Positions 7,563 through 16,987 of a stretch of 64,000 bases of DNA are shown piece after piece. This DNA is from an uncultured Eubacteriales bacterium (lineage in GTDB: Bacteria; Bacillota; Clostridia; Oscillospirales; CAG-272): NCBI GenBank assembly GCA_934393265.1, contig CAKRQL010000004.1, positions 1 to 64,000 of the forward strand. Reading direction: 5' to 3'. Below the pieces are notes generated by a model. It made no database searches and was not told the DNA's origin. It saw nothing but the letters and a program-made list of their open reading frames with translations. The translations under genes were made by a program, and so were the position numbers. Every line of letters begins with the position of its first letter. Within the stretch, counting starts at the first letter, position 1.

Positions 7563-10500
7563 TCAGAATCGTGTAATCGTGAAATCAATGATTATTTGAT
7601 ATTGCGTGGAGTTTGAGGTAGCTGTGAATATCATTGAGAATGTATTGCCGAGAGGGTCATCTGCAGTAAATTCAATTGTGACCCCGGATATGCTGCATGA
7701 ATATTTACTTGTGCTCGCCGTCCTGTTTATTGAATAGTCTGACGGCGTTGTATTGAGCTGGTTCAGCATATCAAGGAGTGACGCACCCTTCGGGAGCTTG
7801 TCCTGATATTCTATGTTGATGAGATTCAGATACAGCTGTGATGCCGCATGGCTGTCTGTGAAGAGAATGGGGGAGCCGATGTCACCCGCAGAGTAGACGG
7901 TTATTCCGTATAGTGTCAGCTCTCGGTAGGTTCCGTAGTTTGAGAGCCCATCGGAGCCGTAGAATACATTATCAGAGTCGTTAGTACCGGGGACATTACC
8001 GCTGACGGTTATATTTACAAGCGATACAGACACATTCTTGCACAGTGGCAACAGCCATGTAAAGGAGTAGATCCTGTTGTCGCCGAGGTTAAGATGTGTG
8101 AGATTTTTAAGAGCTGAGGTATCTGTGCTCCAGCTCTCAAAGGGAGAGGCTTCTGCGGCGGTCACGACTATCGAGCATCCTGAGAGGTCAAGCGTGACGA
8201 GCGACGACATATAGGCTATTTCCCGTATGTTTGCACTGCTTATCTGTGCACCGGACAGGCGTAGCGTCTGCGTTCCGGTGAGATAACGTATTCCGGTAAA
8301 GTCGGTTACTGCTTTCAGGTAGGTATCAGTGCTGTTCTTATAGTCAAGAGTGACATTTCTTGAGAGCCAGTCAGTAAGCAGGACAGCCGCGTCGGCTGTG
8401 CTCACCGTCGCACCGCTTGTATTGAATGTGTTATAGAGCCAGATATAGAAGTTTGCATCCGTGACCTGCGTCCCGTAGTGAATAACGCCCGGGACGGTTA
8501 CGTCAGAGGTGTCGCTGTATGTTGCCCATGACGACTCCGTATTGAAGCTGCGCTTGAATTGATAGACGAGCCGGAGCCCGGTGTTTTCGACCGGAAGGGC
8601 AGAAGAGTTTATTGATATTGTATAATGCGCCTTTCCGCTCTCCGCCTCCGCTGCGAGCCTATCCTGTGAGTTCAGAAGTGCATCAATAGAGGATGTGAAC
8701 GAAAGAAACGCAAGACCTGTGTCTTTTTCCGTCGTGACAGTGCCGGACAGCGTGTGTGCCGTTCCGTCCTTGTCTGTGAAAACGAGCGATATGGCAGACA
8801 GCGCGGTTGTGAGCGTGTTCTCGTCCGCTCCGTCCACGGCGAGCCCGTAGCAGACTATCGGCAATGCGCGGCGGTAATTGAACGGCATGTCAAAGCTCGT
8901 TATCGTATATCCTCCGGTGAGCTCGGTCAGTGCTTTGTCAAATACCGAGTAATACGGGAGAAAGGCGTTCAGTCCGCTGTCATCTCCGGTGAGCGTACAC
9001 CTTACGGGTATCTGTATTATTGCATCGCTTTCCTTACCGTTGTATTCTATTCGCATTGCGATGTTGAGATAGACTGCTCCGGCGTCATTCTCGGGCTTTC
9101 CTGCCGAGACGGAAAAGCGCTCCCACATCTCGTCTCCGAGCGGGTCAGATATCGAGTAGTATTCCTGCGCGGCATCGCCGTATACGACGGAATAGCGTAT
9201 GCTTTTTACTCCGGGATATGTTTTTGCATATGTTCCGCCGTCATATGTCTCATAGTAGGAGAGATTGTATAGCGGGAGATAGCCGAGTATGCCGGATGTT
9301 GCGGCGTTTCCGCTGTATGTATATCCGTTACCGTCGGTTTTTACGTCTATTACCGTGCCGTACCATTTTTTTGTGAGGTCGTTTGCTATTGTGACGGCAC
9401 TTTTTACCGTCGCGGTGTTGGAGCTAACAATATCAAAGGAGACCTCTGATACGGTAGCGCCGGAATTCTTCACGGCGGCGGTCAGCCTTACGGTTGATGT
9501 TGTAGGTGTAAAGAGTATTGTTTCTGTTCCGGGTGACTCAGGAGAAGTGAATACGGTGGCTCCGGTCTCGTCGTATGAAGTATAGACGACGGTAAGAGCC
9601 GTGAACGGAAATGATATGGGGAGGTAACAATCACGGTTTATTATATAGGTGTTGACCGTATTGCCGTCGATTTCCGTCTCGCCCCAGTAGCGGGAGAGAT
9701 GACGGGTTATTGCCGTACACATTGCTGATGACTGCGCCGCTGCGGTCGATATATCCGGCACATGGAGAGGGAAAACGCAGGTATACTCCGTACCGTCGGC
9801 ACCTGCGTTTACGGTCACCGTGATGCTGTCATCGCCGGCGGTTCCGGTGAGCTTTCCGTTCTTTGTCACGGCAGTGCCTCCGGCGGAATATCTGACAGTT
9901 ACACCGGGGTATCCGAGGTATGAGAGCGGTAAGTCGACGTCTGTGAACAGATAAGAGCAGGGGACTGTGCCATGTGTGTCACAGTCATCCTTATAATGGC
10001 GGAAAAAGTCCGCAGATGTAAATTCGGTTTTTGCGGATGCCGTGGTGTAGCTGTCCCGCGCAGTAAGTACATTTGTCATATCGGCGAGAGAGCCTGCAAC
10101 ACTGCGGAAGAAATTATACGCGATAAATGTCGGATCCGCCGAGAGAATGTGGAGCCGCTCCGTGAGGGAGGAGAAGCTACTGTTATCGAGCGTCCCGATT
10201 TCAATGCTGTCAAAGAATACGGCTGCTCTCGGTGTGTCTGCGTATATACCGCCGTCTGCGCCTGCGTCAACGATAAACCGTCCGCCTGATATGACTATTG
10301 AGCCGGAATAGCTGTGCCGTACGGTCAGCGTGTGCCCGCCGAGGTAGAGCGTATGCCCGGCGAGGGAGAGATGGACATCTGCCGTTATCTCAAGGTCCCG
10401 CGGGAGGGTTATATCAGCTGCGAGCACTACGGTTTTCCGCGATTTCCCGCCGGTTCCAGCGACGGAGGAAGAGTCGTTGTAGGTTTCTGCCTGCGTCGCC

Positions 10501-10670
10501 GCGAACAGCTCGGAAAAATCTGAGACCGTAATTGTATTGACGGTCGGGTCGATATTTATATCCGGCTCACTGTCCCGCGTAATAGAAAAATATGCATATG
10601 CGGCTATCGAAAACGCGAGCAAGAGGACAATTAATGCCGCCGCTGAAATGATTTTTGTTTTTCTTTTCAT
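7563..10670 (-). CDS. Large exported LRR/beta-rich surface protein, second gene of the operon
   Basis: 1035 residues. The ATG at 10670 is chosen because GGAG lies nine bases upstream and the basic-hydrophobic signal starts there (MKRKTK then a hydrophobic run ending in AYAYFSITRD, a SipW-type motif); the longer frame overlaps the previous gene. Residues about 50-170 look like a right-handed beta-helix-type region (repeated V/I-L-G-G-H-T-L). The middle carries several Thr/Ser-rich immunoglobulin-like stretches. Residues about 790-885 are leucine-rich repeats (LxxLDLSGCxI, LxHLNLGDNRI). No C-terminal sorting motif was found. Likely an adhesin or matrix protein held by its N-terminal anchor, or released after cleavage. 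Confidence 0.6.
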   Translation of the reverse strand: MKRKTKIISAAALIVLLLAFSIAAYAYFSITRDSEPDINIDPTVNTITVSDFSELFAATQAETYNDSSSVAGTGGKSRKTVVLAADITLPRDLEITADVHLSLAGHTLYLGGHTLTVRHSYSGSIVISGGRFIVDAGADGGIYADTPRAAVFFDSIEIGTLDNSSFSSLTERLHILSADPTFIAYNFFRSVAGSLADMTNVLTARDSYTTASAKTEFTSADFFRHYKDDCDTHGTVPCSYLFTDVDLPLSYLGYPGVTVRYSAGGTAVTKNGKLTGTAGDDSITVTVNAGADGTEYTCVFPLHVPDISTAAAQSSAMCTAITRHLSRYWGETEIDGNTVNTYIINRDCYLPISFPFTALTVVYTSYDETGATVFTSPESPGTETILFTPTTSTVRLTAAVKNSGATVSEVSFDIVSSNTATVKSAVTIANDLTKKWYGTVIDVKTDGNGYTYSGNAATSGILGYLPLYNLSYYETYDGGTYAKTYPGVKSIRYSVVYGDAAQEYYSISDPLGDEMWERFSVSAGKPENDAGAVYLNIAMRIEYNGKESDAIIQIPVRCTLTGDDSGLNAFLPYYSVFDKALTELTGGYTITSFDMPFNYRRALPIVCYGLAVDGADENTLTTALSAISLVFTDKDGTAHTLSGTVTTEKDTGLAFLSFTSSIDALLNSQDRLAAEAESGKAHYTISINSSALPVENTGLRLVYQFKRSFNTESSWATYSDTSDVTVPGVIHYGTQVTDANFYIWLYNTFNTSGATVSTADAAVLLTDWLSRNVTLDYKNSTDTYLKAVTDFTGIRYLTGTQTLRLSGAQISSANIREIAYMSSLVTLDLSGCSIVVTAAEASPFESWSTDTSALKNLTHLNLGDNRIYSFTWLLPLCKNVSVSLVNITVSGNVPGTNDSDNVFYGSDGLSNYGTYRELTLYGITVYSAGDIGSPILFTDSHAASQLYLNLINIEYQDKLPKGASLLDMLNQLNTTPSDYSINRTASTSKYSCSISGVTIEFTADDPLGNTFSMIFTATSNSTQYQIIIDFTITRF

Positions 10671-10710
10671 TTTGTCGGTCTCCGACCGTTTGTTCCTTTC
10701 ATGTATTTGC

Positions 10711-13700
10711 TTATCCGACAAGGTATACTCTGAATACGCGCCTGTATGCGGTGCCATCTATAATGACCACCGCGGTTATATCTGCATAGACGCTGCCCCC
10801 GGTACCGGAATAATTCTGACTGCTTGTGATATACAGGCGGTCGTTCTTTATCCGGTATGCGCCGGATGCGGTGCCGCTCTCGTTTATGCCGAGGAGAGGG
10901 ATAGCGTCGGTAAATCTGCTGAGATAATAATAGCCGTATTCGCCGCGCGTCATGACATAGAATTTGCCCGCCTCGTAATAGTTCTTGCCTTCGTTGAGGT
11001 AGTATATACCGCCGGTTTCGGTGGCGTTGAGCGGCAGGTTCTGAAATTCGCTGCCATTTACTTGTCGGCAGACTCTCTTTCCGCCGTTCGCGTCATCGTA
11101 GGTAAATTCTGTGCCGTCCTTATTCCATATAATGCGGTATACACACCCGCCGGTGTAATTGTGTCCGTTCACCGTGACGGTGAGCGTGCCACCGTAATAT
11201 ACATACATTCCGAGATAGTTGCCGCGCCGCGGGTCATCCTTAAGGGCGTTTGCGTCGGCGAGTATGCTCTCCATCGTGACGCCGGTTGCGGTCGCGGAAT
11301 ATGTAAGTCCGGTGTCCTCCCATGTCAGCTTGTTCCCGGAGAACACGAGACGGTAGAAACGGCTACCCGTGAATGAGTACGGTGTCGGGCTTCCGTTCTC
11401 GATGTAGTCAGCGGAGCCTGTCGTACCGTTATAGAGGTATACGCTCTCGGGCTGCTTTCCGGCTGCAATATCCGAAAGGCGCGACATCTCGGAGGCAAGA
11501 CTTGTTGAGTCCGTTATTTCTCTGACAGAGGAAATGTAGGTTTCTGATGAGGGGACGGCTGAATCGCTGAATACCATATCGTTTTTCATTATGGCTTTAA
11601 GCTCTGCGGGAAGCGCGGCTACAATTGCATCGACGCTTAAATCTGTGAGCGACGAGACTGTGTAGTCCGTGCCGTCGTATGTGTATATTGCTGATTCCGG
11701 TTTTGCGGTAGCATCAATATCACCTTTATAATTGATAAAAGGAACTGTTGCATAGCTACTTGTACCATAGTAAAGCCTCGTTGAATTTCCGATACTTTCT
11801 GTTATATCGACATCTACGTTCGATGTCGCATTTTTGGCATAGTAGCGATTTTGCGTACTTGTAACGGTGACACTACCGGTAAGAGTTCCGCTATGGGTTA
11901 TTGTATAGTTGAATTTTTCAACCTCTCTGCTGGTTGCGAGGTACGATACCAGCGATGCAACAGATTCCTGCGTTCCTGTATACACAAAGCTGTACGTAGT
12001 AACTAATTCAGATGTTTTGTAGTAAACTCTCGTAAAGCGGGTACTATTGATATTACTTCCTCTGCTTGATGTGCGGAGGTAGTAGGCGGTGCCGTCTTGT
12101 ATTACATTAATTTCATCTTCGCTTGTGTAAGTAATATTATCTTTTTTATCTGTTAGGGTAAGAGAGTATCTTATACTATTCCATGCCAATGACGGCGGTT
12201 GGGGAGTGTCTGTCACTCTGTCCATCTTTACGCCCTTCGTACTGTCGAGCGATACGGAACCGTCGGAGCCCACCTTTATGGGGTAGAGATACCCGGGCTT
12301 TAGAGTTTCGCCGTTCAGCGTCAGCGGGGCGGATGAATTGCAATAGAAGTAATTTGTCAGTTGCCCTATCATTCCGGAAGTGTCGGTCGCCGTGTTGTAT
12401 GAGTTGAAAAATCCGGTAGAGGTTACAATGCTGTCGTATATCTTATTTCCCGAGTCAAGCTGCCAGAACACGTTGCTCGTTCCGTCGGCACCGATGATGG
12501 ATTTCTGGAGCTGAACATACTGACCGTCTATTGTTGACAGCTCCCTCAGGTACGCAAGTATTTCTGAGGTCTCCGTTCTCGTGAGCAGGACCTTTTCCGC
12601 GCTCCGTCCGCTCATGCGGTTATCCGGAGAATAGTACACCTCCCCGACATTCATTGAGAGAACAGCGAGCGGATACTCCTTATATTTATCGGAGACGCCT
12701 GCACCCGAGACATCAAGGTAAGACAGAGACTTGTAGTTTGCATTAAGCACTGTACCTACCGATTTCAGACCGTAGTTCATACCGAGGTCGAGGCGTGAGA
12801 GAGAGGGCATCTCCGAGAGCCCGTCCGGGCTGAATGTGACATAGCCGGACGCGCAGTTGTACATCGTGAGCTCTGTCAGCTTTCCCGCTATCTGTGAGCC
12901 GGATATACGGTTGAAGGTCTTTGCAAGTGAGTCTGTATGGAGAAACGCGGGAAGTCCTGCGGTGAATTCGCTTCCGGACTCGCTGTACTCTCCGACGATT
13001 GCGAGCCTTGTGAGCTTTGTGAAGTGTGTGAGCGCGGTGAGTGATCCGTCGGCAGACGTTATCGCCGGATATTTTTCACCGTCGTATTCAACATACTGCG
13101 CGGTGTATGCCTTCGGATATCCGAGCGATGCGTACAGCCTTGCCACAAATTCAGAGACAGCGCCATCTTCAAGGTAGGTCGGCACGGTGGTATAAGAGAT
13201 GAAAGCGTTACGGAAGCTTGTAAGTGCGTTTTTGTTTTGCCAGAACGCATAGATGACTACCTCCTCGCGCTCGCTTATGTATTCCGTATTATCTTCATTG
13301 AAGTAACCGGACTGGAGCGAATTTTCACCGGTTTTTACAAAGTAGAAGCTGTTGCCGTTTGCGGTTGTATAAGTTCGATCGTAACGCAGCGCGCCGCCGT
13401 TCGGAGGATTTCCGATAGGATATGATGGATCCCAAAAAGACTTCGTCGGGAAATCCTGTTCGTTGAGTGCCCAACGCAGAAGCTCGGTATATTTGAAGTA
13501 TGACTGCCCATTTTTGCCGGAGAGGGACATTGCAACGGAATTGAGAGCGTCGGGGTCTGTTATAACTCTGCTCGGGACTCCGTTTGCGGTGGGGGTGGTA
13601 GAGACGGAGGAGAGAAGAGCATTCCACTCGTCGTCGTTCACATCGGTAATACTCTGATAGAACGACTTTATTACCGAGAGCTCGTTCGGATTAAGATACT

Positions 13701-16671
13701 GCTTTCCGTCTGAGGTAGTCGTCGTGAGTGCCAATCCGGAGTATGTGCCGACGAGATATGTATCCGCCGTAACGCGCTCCGAGCCGGTAGCCCACTCTAT
13801 AAGCCTGAGAAAATCATATATCGCGACATCGTCGGCATTTACGCCTGAGCTTGCCCGCTTTACATACAGGCGCAGGCTGTCCATCACCTCTCCGTGGTTT
13901 ATTGTCAGCTCCTCGCCGTCATAAATTCCGGAGTACCATGCGCCGCCGTTCCCGGAGCACCGCTCAATGTCCTTTACAAGGATGTAGGCGGGTGTGTTGT
14001 TTCTGATTCCGTCGGTTACTGTTTCAAAGGCAGAGTCAAATCCGACCTTCTCCTCGGCAGGCAGGTGCCGCATGAGCTGATATTTTACGGTGCTGAACAC
14101 GCTGTAATTTGAGAAACCGGAATCGTCCGGGCAGATAACCGCGGGTACTGTCACATAGAGTGAGCGCGTGTCCTCAACCGTCGGTGTGCTCGTGTATTTT
14201 ACAGTCACATTTATCGGTACGCGGGATTCAACCGAGGATGCCTTAGACATATCAACCGAAATTCTGTATTCGGAAATAACGTGATAGAAATATTTTCCGG
14301 TTCCGTCGATAACCTCGTCCCCGTCAGGGGTTACGGTGACCCCTGCGTCCTTTGCGGACACATAGTATGCTCCGCGCGGGGTCGTGACCTTTATGTAATA
14401 TCCGTCGCCGGTTATAGCATCGTCTCCGTACCCGTCCGGGGAATCGAGCGGCGCATATGCGGGACAACTCACGCCGTTGTAATTCAGCGAGAGCCTTGTT
14501 TCAGATGCGGAGAATACCCCGCCCGACACGGATGTATCAAAGGTTATGGAGTATTTTGTGGAGCTGAGGCTTGATGATGAGATACTGTATATGACATCGG
14601 CGCCGAAATCGCCCCTTTCGGAAATAATTCCGTTGTTTATACGGGTTCGTACAATGTTCTTGTATATGTCGATGTCGTTATACTGCTTCTGCACATAGTT
14701 GAAAACCTCATCGAGCAGCTCCTTGTAGTTTCCTGTTTCGATTATTATATTCACCGGAGAGGTGTAAACCTCGTCATCACCTGTGAATTTTGCAGTAAGA
14801 TTTATCTGTGCAAATGAACTGAACACTGGAGTATTGAGAAATACAGCCTGCTCGCCGTCACTGTTCGTGTAGACGGAGATATAGTTGTAGGTCGCGTCCT
14901 GTGAATAGGTAAGCTCCTCAAGTCCTATGTCCTCATATCCGTCCCACTCAAGCTTTGCCGTGGTGAGCGTAGTATCCGGGGATGTGAAAGCCTTTGTATA
15001 ATGGTATTTCGAGGACTGGACACCGACAGGAAGGAACTGGTGAGATTTCAGAAAATCTTCGCTCGCCGTGGAGGTGTCGCCTTTCCAGACCTCTTTGAGC
15101 GTCAGGGGGTTGAGCTGTGCTATGAAGTTAGAGAAACGGAGCTCGTTATTTATGGTTGACACATGGAATGTGTATTTCAGCGTGTAGAGCTTTTCATTGA
15201 TACGTACCTTTGCATAAAGTCCGACCTCTTGCCCGTCTTCTGCGCTGCTCTGTATACGCCCGTCATCGGACATTGCAGTCGGCGCGTCGCTTATCCATTC
15301 GATGACTGCACCGTATTTTCTTACCGATGTCGGTAGGAAGAGGTCAGAGGTTATACTGTCGAACTTGCCGTTCAGCTCTTCAAGGTGCGCGAGGGCACCG
15401 GCGCGGAGAGCTTCAAGCACGGTTTCGTCGTCGTTTCCGAAAATTTTGAAGGAGTAGACAAAGTCCTCCGCGCCGTCAATACGAAGAGTCAGAGAAGAGG
15501 GAATAGTCGCATCGCGTGCGGGAGCCGTTATGACAGAGCCGGAGAGAGCGAGGTCCGGAGCGGTCAATGTTATTGCATTTCCGAGGTAGAATGAGAGGGA
15601 AGAAAGAGCATCGACAGATGTCCCCTGATTTATTCCGCGCCCTACATTTTTTTCAATTCTTTTGGCGAGTAGTGCGCGGACCTTGTCCGGCGAATAGCTC
15701 CGGACGGTTACTGCGGATGTGTAAGGAGACGATGCGTCAGTCCCGTCGGAAAGCGAGAGACCGGATATATCGAGCACTGAGTCGGCAGAATCGAGAATTA
15801 TACTGCCGCCGAATGTCGGGAGTGAAGTAAAGCGCTTTGAGGACGTTATCACACCGTCGGATAAGAATGTAATACCTCTGCTTCCGGAAAAGGAGTATCC
15901 GTAGAGGTCTATTGTCACGGGATTTCTGAAAGTGTAGTCCTTTGTGAGAGCAAAGGAAGCTGTAACCACTATACGGGGAGTGGCGATGCCACTGTTTTTG
16001 GTAGTCAGAATACCTGAATTAATATCATCTGCGGCACGGGAAAATTCCTCCTCTGTGCCAACGAATATATAGTCGCGCGCATCTGCATTAAGTGCTGTGT
16101 CTGTTATCGCGAGCGTGAATTTTGAGCCGGCGTATGCCTCTGCCGCGGTGTGGAGACGGAAAGATACCGTGTGTGCGTCGTCATTACCGGATGGTAGCAT
16201 GTGTTTTTCGGGGAAGCTGTATGCTCCGGCTTCGGTTAGCTTTGCGAGCGTTCCGATATACTTACCGTCATAGTAGACAAGAACAGAGCTTTTTACGGTC
16301 GTTGCGAGGTTGCCGAGCGGGCTTATAACCGTATCGTCAACGGTGAGCGATTTTACGGCTATTGATATCGAATGGATAAGGTCTGTTGAGGTTTTGTTGC
16401 TCATGCTGAGAGAGAACGAGACCTCGCTGCCTGTGTTGTCAAGCGTAAAGCTCTTTTGTGACGATGTGACTGATTTTCCGGAGACGAGCTCGGTTATATC
16501 GAGTGCGATCTTGTCATTATTAATTTTGCCTGAATTTATATCACCGTTCCCGCGGACAAACGAGCGCAGGAAAACAACTCCCGACGCCGTTATGGCGAGG
16601 AGAAGAAATACAGTTATCGCAACCCGGAGCGTGAGAAATTTTCTGCGCCCCATCTTGCCTCGTCCCTTCAT
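10711..16671 (-). CDS. Giant exported LRR-containing surface protein, first gene of the operon
   Basis: 1986 residues. The ATG at 16671 has AAAGGAG five bases upstream and lies below the riboswitch terminator; the longer frame would run through that terminator and is rejected. A basic N-terminus and a hydrophobic segment (about 15-33) give an uncleaved anchor or signal. The region up to about 300 resembles the beta-helix-like region of the next gene. Thr/Ser/Tyr-rich beta domains follow. Leucine-rich repeats lie at about 1210-1340, and the C-terminal 450 residues hold Tyr-Gly-rich units (YYGT, YNGT, YYGG). No LPxTG, SLH or choline-binding motif was seen. Codons for residues about 1497-1660 are unusually AT-rich. 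Probable c-di-GMP-controlled adhesin (inference). Confidence 0.6.
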   Translation of the reverse strand: MKGRGKMGRRKFLTLRVAITVFLLLAITASGVVFLRSFVRGNGDINSGKINNDKIALDITELVSGKSVTSSQKSFTLDNTGSEVSFSLSMSNKTSTDLIHSISIAVKSLTVDDTVISPLGNLATTVKSSVLVYYDGKYIGTLAKLTEAGAYSFPEKHMLPSGNDDAHTVSFRLHTAAEAYAGSKFTLAITDTALNADARDYIFVGTEEEFSRAADDINSGILTTKNSGIATPRIVVTASFALTKDYTFRNPVTIDLYGYSFSGSRGITFLSDGVITSSKRFTSLPTFGGSIILDSADSVLDISGLSLSDGTDASSPYTSAVTVRSYSPDKVRALLAKRIEKNVGRGINQGTSVDALSSLSFYLGNAITLTAPDLALSGSVITAPARDATIPSSLTLRIDGAEDFVYSFKIFGNDDETVLEALRAGALAHLEELNGKFDSITSDLFLPTSVRKYGAVIEWISDAPTAMSDDGRIQSSAEDGQEVGLYAKVRINEKLYTLKYTFHVSTINNELRFSNFIAQLNPLTLKEVWKGDTSTASEDFLKSHQFLPVGVQSSKYHYTKAFTSPDTTLTTAKLEWDGYEDIGLEELTYSQDATYNYISVYTNSDGEQAVFLNTPVFSSFAQINLTAKFTGDDEVYTSPVNIIIETGNYKELLDEVFNYVQKQYNDIDIYKNIVRTRINNGIISERGDFGADVIYSISSSSLSSTKYSITFDTSVSGGVFSASETRLSLNYNGVSCPAYAPLDSPDGYGDDAITGDGYYIKVTTPRGAYYVSAKDAGVTVTPDGDEVIDGTGKYFYHVISEYRISVDMSKASSVESRVPINVTVKYTSTPTVEDTRSLYVTVPAVICPDDSGFSNYSVFSTVKYQLMRHLPAEEKVGFDSAFETVTDGIRNNTPAYILVKDIERCSGNGGAWYSGIYDGEELTINHGEVMDSLRLYVKRASSGVNADDVAIYDFLRLIEWATGSERVTADTYLVGTYSGLALTTTTSDGKQYLNPNELSVIKSFYQSITDVNDDEWNALLSSVSTTPTANGVPSRVITDPDALNSVAMSLSGKNGQSYFKYTELLRWALNEQDFPTKSFWDPSYPIGNPPNGGALRYDRTYTTANGNSFYFVKTGENSLQSGYFNEDNTEYISEREEVVIYAFWQNKNALTSFRNAFISYTTVPTYLEDGAVSEFVARLYASLGYPKAYTAQYVEYDGEKYPAITSADGSLTALTHFTKLTRLAIVGEYSESGSEFTAGLPAFLHTDSLAKTFNRISGSQIAGKLTELTMYNCASGYVTFSPDGLSEMPSLSRLDLGMNYGLKSVGTVLNANYKSLSYLDVSGAGVSDKYKEYPLAVLSMNVGEVYYSPDNRMSGRSAEKVLLTRTETSEILAYLRELSTIDGQYVQLQKSIIGADGTSNVFWQLDSGNKIYDSIVTSTGFFNSYNTATDTSGMIGQLTNYFYCNSSAPLTLNGETLKPGYLYPIKVGSDGSVSLDSTKGVKMDRVTDTPQPPSLAWNSIRYSLTLTDKKDNITYTSEDEINVIQDGTAYYLRTSSRGSNINSTRFTRVYYKTSELVTTYSFVYTGTQESVASLVSYLATSREVEKFNYTITHSGTLTGSVTVTSTQNRYYAKNATSNVDVDITESIGNSTRLYYGTSSYATVPFINYKGDIDATAKPESAIYTYDGTDYTVSSLTDLSVDAIVAALPAELKAIMKNDMVFSDSAVPSSETYISSVREITDSTSLASEMSRLSDIAAGKQPESVYLYNGTTGSADYIENGSPTPYSFTGSRFYRLVFSGNKLTWEDTGLTYSATATGVTMESILADANALKDDPRRGNYLGMYVYYGGTLTVTVNGHNYTGGCVYRIIWNKDGTEFTYDDANGGKRVCRQVNGSEFQNLPLNATETGGIYYLNEGKNYYEAGKFYVMTRGEYGYYYLSRFTDAIPLLGINESGTASGAYRIKNDRLYITSSQNYSGTGGSVYADITAVVIIDGTAYRRVFRVYLVG

Positions 16672-16700
16672 ATATACTCCTTTGCACTGTAACGGACATG

Positions 16701-16744
16701 AAAAAAAGAGCCAGCCCGTCACAGAAAATGCAACTGGCTGGCTC
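16701..16744 (-). terminator. Riboswitch-controlled intrinsic terminator
   Basis: Read on the minus strand, GAGCCAGCC (16744-16736) pairs with GGCTGGCTC (16716-16708) and is followed by seven T residues. The first arm is also the 3' part of the c-di-GMP aptamer, so the two folds exclude each other. Confidence 0.85.
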
Positions 16745-16808
16745 ATCGAGCCCCTATAGCTTTGCGTCACAGCCTTTCGACTGTTTTGCCGATAATTATT
16801 TATTTATC
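16720..16808 (-). ncRNA. Cyclic di-GMP-I (GEMM) riboswitch
   Basis: The minus strand shows GEMM-I core elements in order: GGCAAA, a 5-bp stem CAGTC/GGCTG closed by a GAAA tetraloop, the strictly conserved GACGCAAAGC, TATAGGGGCTC, a P3 hairpin GGCTC-GAT-GAGCC, and the tetraloop receptor region AGCCAGTTGC. The base matching G20 of the Vibrio Vc2 RNA is G, which favours c-di-GMP over cGAMP. The 3' part of the aptamer is the first arm of the terminator, so ligand binding should block termination and turn the 11-kb surface operon on (inference from the overlap). Outer bounds are approximate. Confidence 0.85.
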
Positions 16809-16814
16809 ATGCTT

Positions 16815-16843
16815 ATTATAATATATTCAATCTTTTTTGTCAA
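16815..16843 (-). promoter_or_regulatory. Consensus sigma-A promoter of the surface operon
   Basis: On the minus strand, TTGACA (16843-16838) and TATAAT (16820-16815) are both perfect matches, 17 bases apart. Transcription should start near 16808, just before the riboswitch. Confidence 0.85.
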
Positions 16844-16892
16844 TAGTCAAAGGTGTATTTTTTGCTACTTAATCATTAACAAAGTAAAAATA

Positions 16893-16921
16893 TTGACTTG
16901 CGTCTCTTTTTGTGCTATGAT
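16893..16921 (+). promoter_or_regulatory. Sigma-A promoter of the divergent unknown gene
   Basis: TTGACT (16893-16898) and TATGAT (16916-16921) are 17 bases apart. The predicted transcript start near 16928 leaves about 60 bases before the chosen ATG. Confidence 0.7.
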
Positions 16922-16987
16922 TTATAGAAAAGAGCGAAAATGTCGGGAAATGTCGCGCGACGCGATACTTCGGGGGGATTAAACGGT

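Noticed and set aside
10537..11376. 279-codon plus-strand frame inside the large surface genes
   Set aside because: It is antisense to the intact surface protein genes and spans their gene boundary; the composition is that of a shadow frame.
16672..16770. N-terminal extension of the 1986-residue protein
   Set aside because: These codons lie within the riboswitch terminator; the ATG at 16671 has a strong ribosome site.
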